DNA of 46,800 nucleotides from positions 1 to 46,800 of the forward strand of contig CALWIH010000006.1 in NCBI GenBank assembly GCA_944380675.1, read 5' to 3'. A program made the position numbers and the translations under genes. The stretch's first letter is position 1, and each line of letters starts with the position of its first letter. This document shows, piece after piece, positions 1-7,049 of this stretch. Source of the stretch: an uncultured Clostridia bacterium. Its GTDB lineage: Bacteria; Bacillota; Clostridia; Oscillospirales; Acutalibacteraceae. Under the pieces are notes generated by a model. It did not search any database and was not told the origin of the DNA. It saw nothing but the letters and a program-made list of their open reading frames with translations.

Positions 1-38
1 GTGAAGACAGCCCAGTTGACAAACATCGGGTACCGCAT
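1..38 (-). CDS. N-terminal fragment of an unidentified protein
   Basis: The window edge cuts a minus-strand gene after about 12 codons. The fragment reads MRYPMFVNWAVF and begins with ATG at 38-36. A GGGAGGAGG ribosome site lies just upstream in the minus sense (about 44-52), which makes this a credible start. Too little is present to name a product; the hydrophobic residues would fit a membrane or secreted protein, but that is a guess. The gene is divergent from the ubiquitin-like island starting at 212. Confidence 0.45.
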   Translation of the reverse strand, partial: MRYPMFVNWAVF

Positions 39-53
39 GGTGATTCCTCCTCC

Positions 54-89
54 CGCCGCGCTTCGCGCGGCGTTTCTTCTTCTATCATA
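54..89 (-). promoter_or_regulatory. Promoter -10 and leader hairpin of the divergent gene
   Basis: On the minus strand a TATGAT -10 element (plus 84-89) lies upstream of a perfect 8-bp hairpin, CGCCGCGC-TTC-GCGCGGCG (54-72), directly before the ribosome site of the gene starting at 38. No good -35 is visible. In the plus sense the hairpin is followed by a T/C-rich tract (TTTCTTCTTCT), so it may also stop antisense transcription. The assignment is from sequence alone. Confidence 0.35.
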
Positions 90-145
90 CCACGCTGCGC
101 GCCCCCGCCTTTTTATTCCGCCGTGTTTCCGGAAAGGCACTCTCC

Positions 146-183
146 TAAAAAAACCGCTGTTCCGAAATCTGATAGAGTAGAAT
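146..183 (+). promoter_or_regulatory. Putative promoter/operator of the ubiquitin-like island
   Basis: The block TAAAAAAACCG (146-156), 11 nt, then TCTGATAGAGTAGAAT (168-183) lies 29 nt before the first gene. An almost identical block with 10-nt spacing lies before the ubiquitin-like gene (2266-2302). The TAGAAT end could be a -10, but there is no consensus -35 at 17 nt. This may be a promoter for another sigma factor or a regulator site. The duplication is the main evidence that it matters. Confidence 0.4.
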
Positions 184-211
184 CACATCAAACAACGAGG
201 AGGAAACAGAA

Positions 212-1249
212 ATGAAGGAACACGGCATGACTCCCGATACGGAAAAGGAGAGAGAGGAAATCATGAACGAGCTGACCAGAACGATGTACGCCGAACTCGA
301 AAACGCGGATCAGGGCGGGGAAAGCTCCGATCCGGGCGAGAAGGCGGAGGATTCCTCCGATAAGCAGGAAATGGAGAGCTTTCTCGATTTTCTTTCCCGC
401 ATGGCCTCCGGCGAGGAGGACGGGGAGGACGATGACGACGAGGAGGAAAACGATGACGACGGCTTCGTCTTTGGCGACGATGAGCAGCCGGAGCGTGAGA
501 TGGATGCCGACGACTACCATAACCGCGCGGTCGATTATGCCCGGGAGCACCGCTTCGCGAAAGCGGTGCAGATCTGCGAAGAGGGGCTTTTCACCTACCC
601 CGACAACGTCGATTTGCTCGCCGACGCCGTCAAATACTGCGCCGAAAACGGCGACAAGCCCCGCGCGCAGAAGCACTATGAAAAGCTCTGCGCCATCATT
701 CCGCGCTCGCGCTTTAACTGGCGCGCGTTCACCTTCTCCCTCGACTACCTGATGCTTGACGCGGAGGAAAACGAGTCGGAATGCCGCTCGCTCCTCGAAG
801 ATTATGCAAAGGCGCTTCCCTTCGAGGAGAAGCGCTTCGTCGCCGCCTCCGAGCTTGAGACCGCTCTCGGCAACCATGAGCGTTCCATGGAGATCCTGCT
901 CGAGGCCGTAAACACGCTGAAAAACGCGAGCCAGTGCAGCCTTCGCCTCGCCGACCTGCAGCTCGAGCGCGGAGAGTTTGAAGAGGCTGTCCGCACAGCG
1001 GACTATGGCATCATTGCCTCGGCGCAGGTACAGCCGTCCATCAACATTCCGTACCTTTATCTTGTGCGCACGCTTGCCGCGGACGCTCTGCTCCGCCAGA
1101 GAAAAGACGGATCCGACAAGGACGAGATCGACGCGCTCCGGGAAACATACAAGAAGCTCCTCGACGTCTTTCCCGTTCTGCGTCCGTACCGGCGCACCAT
1201 CGCCAACCGCATAAAGCTGCTCGATCTGTTCGAGCTCACGGTCGAATAA
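212..1249 (+). CDS. TPR-like scaffold protein with acidic N-terminus (first of two paralogues)
   Basis: A 345-aa soluble protein, the first gene of the island. Residues 1-100 are low-complexity and very acidic, with an Asp/Glu run at about 70-85. Residues 105-345 are helical repeats of TPR character (for example AKAVQICEEGLFTYPDNVDLL). Its layout and length match the last gene of the island (11126-12163): the segments around AVQICEEGLFTYP and VIRLCDFALRIYP are followed by equivalent helices. TPR proteins usually bind partner proteins, so a scaffold or substrate-recruiting role in the tagging system is inferred. The ATG follows AACGAGGAGGAAACAGAA, a strong ribosome site. An AAA+ gene follows after 22 nt. 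The exact TPR family was not determined. Confidence 0.75.
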   Translation: MKEHGMTPDTEKEREEIMNELTRTMYAELENADQGGESSDPGEKAEDSSDKQEMESFLDFLSRMASGEEDGEDDDDEEENDDDGFVFGDDEQPEREMDADDYHNRAVDYAREHRFAKAVQICEEGLFTYPDNVDLLADAVKYCAENGDKPRAQKHYEKLCAIIPRSRFNWRAFTFSLDYLMLDAEENESECRSLLEDYAKALPFEEKRFVAASELETALGNHERSMEILLEAVNTLKNASQCSLRLADLQLERGEFEEAVRTADYGIIASAQVQPSINIPYLYLVRTLAADALLRQRKDGSDKDEIDALRETYKKLLDVFPVLRPYRRTIANRIKLLDLFELTVE

Positions 1250-1271
1250 CCCATAGAAAGGAGACAGGCGC

Positions 1272-2246
1272 ATGAAACCGCTCAGCAAAGAAAAGAGAAT
1301 GATTCTGGAGCTTCCCGACGAGGAAGTCAGCAGGCTTCTGCGCCTCGCCTCCCCGAAGGCTCAGGGGGCCGCCGTCCCCGCGGGAGAGGAACAGAAAAAG
1401 GCAAAGAGCGGCTTTGCACAGCTCAACGCCCTCGTCGGCCTTGCGGAAAGCAAGGAGCAGATCCGCCGGATTGCCGCCTTCCACGCCCTGCGCCGCTTCG
1501 CAGCCTCGCAGGGAAGAAAGCTGCGCAGCGTCTCGTACCATATGTGCTTCACGGGCAATCCCGGCACGGCCAAGACGACGGCGGCGCGCATCTTCGCGAA
1601 GATTCTGCGCGAGGAGGGCGTTCTGACCTCCGACTGCTTTCTCGAGGCGGGCCGGGCGGATCTCATCTCAAAGTATCAGGGGCACACGGCCATTCAGGTG
1701 CGCAATCTCTTCAAGAAAGCGCGCGGCGGGCTGCTGTTCATCGACGAGGCGTATTCCCTGATCGACGGCGTCGAAGGCGGATACGGCCAGGAGGCCGTCG
1801 CGGCGCTCGTCGCGGAGATGGAAAATCACCGCGACGAAACCGTCGTCATCCTTGCGGGCTATCCAAAGGAGATGGAGAACCTGTTCGCGTACAATCCCGG
1901 CCTGCGCTCGCGCGTCCCCTTCACCGTGCACTTTCCCGACTACTCCGTCGACGAGCTGATCGCCATCACGGGCTGCATCGCGAAGGAGAACGGCTACCGC
2001 CTGCGCCCCGACGTTCCTGGCCGTCTGCGCCCCCTCTTCGAGGAGGCGCGCCGCGCGAAGGACTTCGGGAACGGGCGCTTCGTGCGCAATCTGGTGGAAA
2101 GCGCGGAGCTCGCGAGAGCCGCAGCCGTCTACGACAAGCGGGGCCAGGGCATGAGCCTCGACGACTGCTTCACGCTCGGCGCGGACGACTTCGCGCTGCC
2201 CTCCTCCGCGCGCAGGGCGGAGGAAGCGCGCCTCGGCTTCGCGTAA
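1272..2246 (+). CDS. CbxX/CfqX-type AAA+ ATPase
   Basis: A 324-aa single-domain AAA+ protein. Walker A is GNPGTAKTT at about 95-103 (the usual second Gly of GTGKT is Ala). Walker B is LLFIDEA at about 154-160, and a likely sensor/arginine-finger region GLRSRVPF lies near residue 220. The spacing and the IDEAYSL, AGYP and NPGLRSR signatures are those of the CbxX/CfqX (SpoVK-like) group, which form hexamers that remodel protein complexes. It sits 22 nt after the TPR gene and two genes ahead of the E1. An AAA+ beside a conjugation system suggests unfolding or extraction of tagged proteins, or remodelling of the conjugation complex; that is inference. EccA of type VII secretion is a relative, but no WXG100 or EccC gene is present. 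Confidence 0.85.
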   Translation: MKPLSKEKRMILELPDEEVSRLLRLASPKAQGAAVPAGEEQKKAKSGFAQLNALVGLAESKEQIRRIAAFHALRRFAASQGRKLRSVSYHMCFTGNPGTAKTTAARIFAKILREEGVLTSDCFLEAGRADLISKYQGHTAIQVRNLFKKARGGLLFIDEAYSLIDGVEGGYGQEAVAALVAEMENHRDETVVILAGYPKEMENLFAYNPGLRSRVPFTVHFPDYSVDELIAITGCIAKENGYRLRPDVPGRLRPLFEEARRAKDFGNGRFVRNLVESAELARAAAVYDKRGQGMSLDDCFTLGADDFALPSSARRAEEARLGFA

Positions 2247-2265
2247 CAGCGCGGGAGGGCGCCGT

Positions 2266-2302
2266 TAAAAAAACCGGCTTCCCATTTCTGCTAAGCTAAA
2301 GA
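2266..2302 (+). promoter_or_regulatory. Second copy of the island's promoter-like block
   Basis: TAAAAAAACCG (2266-2276), 10 nt, then TCTGCTAAGCTAAAG (2287-2301) repeats the block at 146-183. It lies in the 132-bp gap between the AAA+ gene and the ubiquitin-like gene, the largest gap in the first half of the island. It may give a separate, possibly stronger, transcription start for the modifier and the enzymes after it. The remaining gap sequence (2303-2378) holds only the ribosome site AGAAGGAGAAA. Confidence 0.4.
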
Positions 2303-2378
2303 CAGCAAAAAACCTCCGAGGCGCGGGTACCGCTTCGGGAAGGCAGGGACGTACCGAAAAAAGAAGGAGAAAAAAGCT

Positions 2379-2675
2379 ATGACTAACAATTCCGTTTCCA
2401 CCGATATCGTTAAGGCGGAGGCCTCCTACGAGATTGACCTGCTCAACAAAGCCACCGGCGTCACCTTCCCGAAGGTCGCCGTCTACGGCAACAACACGCT
2501 CGGCCAGCTTCTCGCGGAATACGCCGCCGACATCGGCATGAACCCGAACGACATGGTTCTCTTCGAGAACAAGCGCACCGGCGCGACCACGAGCGACAAG
2601 AACGAAACCGTCTCCGGTCTCGGCCTGACGGAGAACGACATTCTCGCCGTGAGCGACAACGCGCGCGTCGCGTAA
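2379..2675 (+). CDS. Ubiquitin-like beta-grasp modifier protein
   Basis: A 98-aa protein with the beta-grasp pattern: a beta hairpin at about 17-37 (YEIDLLNK ... FPKVAVYG), a helix at 40-52 (TLGQLLAEYAADI), then short strands ending in LTENDILAVSD. Central gene order (modifier, zinc protein, E1, E2, JAB) marks it as the ubiquitin-like substrate of the conjugation enzymes. It resembles YukD/EsaB-type prokaryotic ubiquitin-like proteins in size and lacks Cys. The C-terminus is SDNARVA with no Gly-Gly, so either the chain is joined through a non-Gly residue, is trimmed first (the JAB protease is a candidate), or is used non-covalently. Start ATG follows AGAAGGAGAAA. The fold is inferred from pattern, not from a search. 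Confidence 0.75.
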   Translation: MTNNSVSTDIVKAEASYEIDLLNKATGVTFPKVAVYGNNTLGQLLAEYAADIGMNPNDMVLFENKRTGATTSDKNETVSGLGLTENDILAVSDNARVA

Positions 2676-2691
2676 GTAAGGAGAGCGGCGT

Positions 2692-3096
2692 ATGGAATGG
2701 GTTGTTCTGACAGTGCTTGTCGCTGCCGCCGTCTGGGGAATTACCAGACTGACGCGCTCCAAACGCGCGAAGCAGACGTCGCTTCCCCCCAGGGCACGCG
2801 GCGTTACAGCATATACGCCGCGCCCCGTCACGCTGCGTCCGCCGTACGCCGGCAGCAGTCCCGCCGCCCTTCCTCCCCGCCGTTCCGCGGCGCCGGCAGC
2901 AGCCGGCGGAACAACGCGGCTCGCGGCGGGGGCCCCGGGGCCGCGCGGCGTGAGGCCCGATCAGTTTCCCTGCTGCCCCTTCGACAAGCAGAGAAACGAG
3001 CCCGGCAAGCCGCAGGCCATTTTCTGGGACAGCAAGTCCGGCTGCTACGTCTGCTCCCGCGGCCACCGCTTCAAAAGCAACGGCACCATCATGTAA
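2692..3096 (+). CDS. Membrane-anchored Cys/His (treble-clef-like) protein, candidate E3 or adaptor
   Basis: A 134-aa protein with three parts. Residues 2-19 form one hydrophobic helix followed by basic residues (TRSKRAK), so an N-terminal membrane anchor with the rest probably in the cytoplasm. Residues 28-92 are a Pro/Ala/Arg-rich linker with two LPPR motifs. Residues 93-134 carry Cys94, Cys95, Cys118, Cys121 and His125 (FPCCPF ... CYVCSRGHRF), a likely single-zinc ribbon or treble clef. A small zinc protein between a modifier and its E1/E2 could act as an E3 or anchor the machinery to the membrane. Neither is shown by sequence alone. Start ATG follows AAGGAGAGCGGCGT, 16 nt after the modifier. 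No named family recognised. Confidence 0.65.
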   Translation: MEWVVLTVLVAAAVWGITRLTRSKRAKQTSLPPRARGVTAYTPRPVTLRPPYAGSSPAALPPRRSAAPAAAGGTTRLAAGAPGPRGVRPDQFPCCPFDKQRNEPGKPQAIFWDSKSGCYVCSRGHRFKSNGTIM

Positions 3097-3107
3097 GCAC
3101 ACATCTC

Positions 3108-3143
3108 TTCGGCGGACAGGCGCTTTTCCGTTTGTCCGCTGAA
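3108..3143 (+). promoter_or_regulatory. Intergenic hairpin ahead of the E1 gene
   Basis: TTCGGCGGACA (3108-3118) pairs with TGTCCGCTGAA (3133-3143) at 10 of 11 positions across a 14-nt loop. It fills the 67-bp gap between the zinc-protein and E1 genes. There is no T-run, so it is not a typical terminator. It may be an mRNA processing or stability element that sets different levels of modifier and enzymes. Confidence 0.4.
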
Positions 3144-3163
3144 AATCTGCAAAGGAGCTTCTC

Positions 3164-4435
3164 ATGGATCATCTGTACAATCCCCTCAAGCTCTCCGTCT
3201 ACCGCTCCCTGTTCCGCGATAAGAGCGTGCTGATTCTCGGCGGCGGAGCCGTGGGCTCCCACGAGGCGGAATACGCCGTCAAGATGGGCTTCGGGCGCGT
3301 CGACATCCTCGACTTCGACACCTTCACGCTTGAAAACGCCGCGAAGCACAGCGCGCTGGTCCGCACGCCGGAGGATGTGGGCAGGAACAAGGCGCAGTGC
3401 GTCTCCGACCGGCTCCTGCCGCTGCTCGACGAAGGCGGCGCGACGAACGGCATCGACGCGGATCTCTGCCTCATCGGCCCCGAGGCCGTCGCGGCGTACG
3501 ACTTCGCCGTCCTGTGCCTCGACAATTTCGCGGCGAAGATGCTCTTCAACGAGCTCTGGCTGCAGATTCCCCGCGAGCGCCGCCCCATCGTCATCATGGA
3601 CGGCACGCACGACGAGATGGCCCAGAGCGTCATGCTCGACGGCGAGGAGTTCTGTCTGCGCTGTCTCGTCGACGAATCGTGGCTCGAAGCCTCCGCCGTG
3701 CGCACCTCGTGCAGCGGCCCGCAGGTGCGCCGCATCGACGGCGAGGACGCGATTGTGCGCACCTCGAACCTCGCGAGCTCCCTCGCGGCGATCCTCTCGG
3801 CGGAGCAGCTGCGCGCGGCGGTGCTCGGCGCGCCGGACGCGATGAACCGCCGCCTGACGTACACCGCCTATCCGCACCTCGAGCTCAGCGCGGCCCATCC
3901 GATGAAAAAGCGCGGCTGCCCCGGCTGCTCCATCGAGCCGCCGCATGACATCCGCTTCCTTCCCGGCAGCGTCCTCGACGTTACGCTCGGCGAGGCCTTC
4001 CGCGCCATCGCCGCGGCGCTCGGAACCAAGGCGTTCGAGCTTGCCGTGCACCGGCTCAGCTATAAGAATATCGTCTATTCCGGCTACATTGCCGAGGCGG
4101 TCTGCCCGTCGTGCGGGAAGCCCGTGGCGGTAAAAAAGCACGAGGGACGCGCGTTCCACAGCGACCTGTTCTGCGGGGAATGCCGCGCGGCAAAGCGCCC
4201 GCCGCAGGAACGCACGGCGCACGAGGAGGGGCGCGTTCTGCGCGCCTTCACGCCCGGAGCGTGCGGCGAGCTCCTCGGCGAAACGCTGTTCTCCCTTGGC
4301 TACCCGCTCGGCGCGCATCTCGAGGTCATCGAGCGCAACGGCGCGCTTGACTTCCTCGACGAGGGAAAAATCCGGACGACCGTGTTCGCCTTCGAGGGCG
4401 ACGCGGAGAAGATGCACACCGTCCGCAGTCTGTGA
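3164..4435 (+). CDS. E1-like ubiquitin-activating enzyme (ThiF/HesA fold)
   Basis: A 423-aa protein. Residues 20-200 form an ATP-binding Rossmann domain: GGGAVGS at 26-32, acidic Asp50 in DILDFD, Asn58 in ENAAKH, and Arg74/Lys76 in VGRNKA, all positions conserved in the ThiF/E1 superfamily. Three CxxC pairs (FCLRC near 165, GCPGC near 250, then VCPSCG and FCGEC near 315-345) point to zinc binding, usual in E1s. The expected role is adenylation of the modifier C-terminus and passage to an E1 Cys, then the E2. The catalytic Cys is not certain; Cys in RTSCSGP near 187 is a candidate. The C-terminal 80 residues are not recognised and may be the modifier- or E2-binding part. E2 follows after 18 nt. 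Start ATG follows AAAGGAGCTTCTC. Confidence 0.88.
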   Translation: MDHLYNPLKLSVYRSLFRDKSVLILGGGAVGSHEAEYAVKMGFGRVDILDFDTFTLENAAKHSALVRTPEDVGRNKAQCVSDRLLPLLDEGGATNGIDADLCLIGPEAVAAYDFAVLCLDNFAAKMLFNELWLQIPRERRPIVIMDGTHDEMAQSVMLDGEEFCLRCLVDESWLEASAVRTSCSGPQVRRIDGEDAIVRTSNLASSLAAILSAEQLRAAVLGAPDAMNRRLTYTAYPHLELSAAHPMKKRGCPGCSIEPPHDIRFLPGSVLDVTLGEAFRAIAAALGTKAFELAVHRLSYKNIVYSGYIAEAVCPSCGKPVAVKKHEGRAFHSDLFCGECRAAKRPPQERTAHEEGRVLRAFTPGACGELLGETLFSLGYPLGAHLEVIERNGALDFLDEGKIRTTVFAFEGDAEKMHTVRSL

Positions 4436-4453
4436 GAAGGGAAGGGATACCGT

Positions 4454-5083
4454 ATGAGTTTTTCGACCACCTATGTAGATGAAACCGGCAGATCGAGAGA
4501 GGTCTCAATCTCCGACTCGGATTCGCATGAGGCGCTGCGCAACGACTACAACGCTTTGATGAAGACGTACAATCCGAAGTATGTGACGATTGAGCGCCTG
4601 CAGGCCGCTCCGGGAGAGGAGCTGCACCTCCGCGTTACGGTGCACGCGCCGTCTCATTACCTGACCTCCTCGAACACCACGAACCCGCAGCCGTGCAGCT
4701 CGATGTCCGTCGAGGTGGCCGCGTGCCTCGGCTATCCGCTCAAGAGCGTCTCGGCCTGGTATCCGAAGGATCGCTTCCTCGCGAGTCCGAACGTTTTCCG
4801 CTCCGGCAAGGCGTGCATCGACCGCTGGATCCCCTTCAAGAGCTCGCTTCTGACCGTCGTGGAGAAGCTTGTGATGGACATGATTCACAATCCCGTCGTC
4901 ACGCGGTACGATTCGATGGCAAACAGCAGCGTTGAGGACTGGCACAAAAAGAACGCGGCAAAGCATCTGTTCCCCACCATGGAGCCGAAGCTTCTGTACG
5001 CCGTGAATCTTACGCCTCTGCCGCCGCGGCGCACGGCCGCCGTCGTTCCGGCTCCGCAGCCGCTGCCGCCGAGACGGCGCTGA
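4454..5083 (+). CDS. E2-like ubiquitin-conjugating enzyme (UBC fold)
   Basis: A 209-aa protein with the E2 layout. An N-terminal helix (EALRNDYNALMKTY, 26-39) is followed by strands at 45-68, a Tyr-Pro turn (GYPLKSVSAW) and the active site VFRSGKACIDRW with Cys121. Helices after it run SSLLTVVEKLVMDMIHNP (130-147), exactly where E2s carry their post-Cys helices. The role would be to accept the modifier as a Cys thioester and pass it to a target. The last 25 residues are a Pro/Arg tail holding two LPPR motifs and ending PLPPRRR, absent from ordinary E2s and shared with the flanking zinc and JAB proteins. It sits 18 nt after E1 and 14 nt before JAB. Confidence 0.88.
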   Translation: MSFSTTYVDETGRSREVSISDSDSHEALRNDYNALMKTYNPKYVTIERLQAAPGEELHLRVTVHAPSHYLTSSNTTNPQPCSSMSVEVAACLGYPLKSVSAWYPKDRFLASPNVFRSGKACIDRWIPFKSSLLTVVEKLVMDMIHNPVVTRYDSMANSSVEDWHKKNAAKHLFPTMEPKLLYAVNLTPLPPRRTAAVVPAPQPLPPRRR

Positions 5084-5097
5084 AGGGAGGAATCCAC

Positions 5098-6063
5098 ATG
5101 AGAGAGAGCTGTTCCGCCGCGCCGCCGCTGCCCCCGAGGCAGCCGCGTGAAGCGAAGCCGCGCCGCACGATGAGCGTAAAGAACATCTACGGCCTCATCG
5201 ACTCGAAATGCGGCCCGATCTCCGTTTCGGAGCATCACGGAAAGGGCAGAAACAAGGTCTTCTTCCTGCCCGAGGCGGCGAGGGAGCTTTGCCAGATCGT
5301 CTCCTACGGCAGACGCTCGCCGATGAACCGCCTTGAGCAGAAATTCGCGGGCTTCGGTCATTTCCTCACGACCGACGCGGGGGATGACTGCATCGTCGTC
5401 TCGCACTTCATCCAGATTCACACCACGAACCGCAGCACCATCTCGGCGAACAATCTCGGCGCGAACGGCGAGTCAGACAGCCTCAACCTCCTCGAATACT
5501 ACCGCGAGGAATACCTCGAGAACGAGCGCGAGTGCAACACGGACGCGCAGGGGCGCTGCGTCGACCCGTTCCTCGAGCTGTGCGGGCCGAGCGAGTTCGT
5601 TCTCGAGGGACACACGCACCCGAATCTCGGCGTGTTCTGGTCGCGCGCCGACAGAACGAGCGGCTCGGCGCGCGCCGCCGTCTCGCCCGTGTGCATCTTC
5701 GTCTGCGATCCGATCCGCCGCGAGATGCTCGGCTGCACCGGCAAGGACTTCCGCCCCGCGGAGGTGATCGTCTGCGAAAACGAAACGCGCGGCCGCCGCC
5801 AGAAATGCAGACGCCCCGCCCCCGAAGCGGAGAATCCGGATCCTGTCGCCGCACCGCAGACCGATCCGCGCGAATCTCCCGGCCGGGATGCGCCGGAGAC
5901 TCCTCCCCCGCACCCCTCGGCCGGAAAACTCATCTCCCTGTGCGACTCCTACCTCGCGCTGCCCGGCGTCGGCGGTCATGTCAGGAAGCGCGTCCGGCGC
6001 GGCAAGCTGCGGCTCAAGATCGACCTCATCCTGCCCGTCCCGAGGAAGGGCGGAGAGCCGTGA
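5098..6063 (+). CDS. JAB/JAMM metalloprotease (deubiquitinase-like)
   Basis: A 321-aa protein. The JAMM zinc signature is complete: EGHTHPNLGVFWSRAD gives His172-x-His174 and Asp185 with Ser182 before it. JAB enzymes cut isopeptide bonds after ubiquitin-like proteins or trim modifier precursors. Here it would reverse tagging or mature the modifier, whose C-terminus lacks Gly-Gly. The first 25 residues are a Pro/Arg-rich extension containing PLPPRQ. The JAB domain spans about 26-225. A Pro-rich linker (about 240-285) leads to a basic C-terminal segment (HVRKRVRRGKLRLKI). The stop TGA overlaps the GTG start of the next gene (GTGA), which suggests translational coupling. Start ATG follows AGGGAGGAATCCAC. 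Confidence 0.88.
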   Translation: MRESCSAAPPLPPRQPREAKPRRTMSVKNIYGLIDSKCGPISVSEHHGKGRNKVFFLPEAARELCQIVSYGRRSPMNRLEQKFAGFGHFLTTDAGDDCIVVSHFIQIHTTNRSTISANNLGANGESDSLNLLEYYREEYLENERECNTDAQGRCVDPFLELCGPSEFVLEGHTHPNLGVFWSRADRTSGSARAAVSPVCIFVCDPIRREMLGCTGKDFRPAEVIVCENETRGRRQKCRRPAPEAENPDPVAAPQTDPRESPGRDAPETPPPHPSAGKLISLCDSYLALPGVGGHVRKRVRRGKLRLKIDLILPVPRKGGEP

Positions 6064-7022
6064 ACGGCGCGCCGGAGAAGCTCGGGGCGCGGTTTTACCG
6101 CTCCCAGCTTGGGGAAAAGGCGGCGGCGGCGTACGACCTTCTCGAGGCGCACTGCGAGTCGAAGAATTACGCCCCCTGCGTGCCGCTGCCCGTCCCGGGC
6201 TGCACGTTTGACGACGCCTTCGCCGCGTACTGCGCACTGCAGAGCGATCGCCCCGACTTTTTCTGGCTCGGTTCATCGGTTCGCTGGCTCCCCGGCGCAC
6301 GGCTCGAGATGAGCGTCCTCTACACGCCGGACGAGATCAGCCGCCTCAGCCTCCTGCTGCGCAAGTACCTGTGCCGCCTGCTGCGCGGCACGGCGGGGCT
6401 GCCCGCGGTCGAGGCGGAGCGGCTCGTCTACGAGCGCATCGCGAAGCGGCTGCACTACATCGACCACGACGACGAGCGCGATCACAACGTCGTCGGCCCC
6501 CTGCTCTCCGCCTCGTGCGTCTGCGAGGGAGCCAACGACCTGCTCCTGCTGTGCCTGCGCCGGCTCTCCATTCCGTGCGTGAAGGTATCGGGGCGGTCCG
6601 CGCGCGACCGCAGGCACTGCTGGACGATCGCCTGGGTGGACGGCGAGCCGGCGCACTGCGACGTGACCTGGGATCTCGCGCCGGACGGCGACGTCTTCTT
6701 CGAGTACTTCAACCTCAGCGACCGGCAGATCGGCCGCGACCATTTCGGCTTTGAAAGCCCGGCGCTCCCCCGGTGCACCTCGGAGGAGCTCGGCTTCTAC
6801 AGCGCGCCGAACAGGAGCTTTTCGACGCAGCAGGACTTCTCGCGCTTCCTTATGCGCCGTCTGCGCGTGCGCCCGCCCTCTCCCGTCTGGGCGCGGCTGG
6901 AATTCGCACGGACAGGGGACGGCGTCCGCCGGGCTGTCGAGGAGGCGCTGTCCGCCGGCGGGCCGAACGTGCGCGTCTCCATCCACAGCGGCCTTCGCGC
7001 TGCCGTCATCACGCCGGTATAG
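6060..7022 (+). CDS. Transglutaminase-like cysteine protease-fold protein
   Basis: A 320-aa protein from GTG at 6060, inside the JAB stop (GTGA overlap). The frame is open further upstream, but that part is antisense to nothing useful and lacks a ribosome site. Residues 115-215 hold a transglutaminase-like core with the full triad: Cys155 in SCVCEGAND, His186 in RHCWTIAW and Asp201 in CDVTWD. Such domains act as peptidases, amidases or cross-linkers. In this island it could be a second isopeptidase or could join the modifier through a Gln-Lys bond; the sequence does not decide. Residues 1-110 and 225-320 are not recognised. No signal peptide, so cytoplasmic. Confidence 0.8.
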   Translation: MNGAPEKLGARFYRSQLGEKAAAAYDLLEAHCESKNYAPCVPLPVPGCTFDDAFAAYCALQSDRPDFFWLGSSVRWLPGARLEMSVLYTPDEISRLSLLLRKYLCRLLRGTAGLPAVEAERLVYERIAKRLHYIDHDDERDHNVVGPLLSASCVCEGANDLLLLCLRRLSIPCVKVSGRSARDRRHCWTIAWVDGEPAHCDVTWDLAPDGDVFFEYFNLSDRQIGRDHFGFESPALPRCTSEELGFYSAPNRSFSTQQDFSRFLMRRLRVRPPSPVWARLEFARTGDGVRRAVEEALSAGGPNVRVSIHSGLRAAVITPV

Positions 7023-7049
7023 GCGGAAAGAAGTAAGGAGCAAACCGAC

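Noticed and set aside
188-1288. A long minus-strand open frame (over 360 codons) opposite the first TPR gene
   Set aside because: It is antisense to a gene with a strong ribosome site and repeat-protein pattern. High GC creates long empty antisense frames; the translation is low-complexity with no motif.
2379-4435. ThiS/MoaD-type sulfur carrier with ThiF/MoeB
   Set aside because: The small protein lacks the Gly-Gly end, and an E2 is encoded beside it; no thiamine or molybdopterin genes are near.
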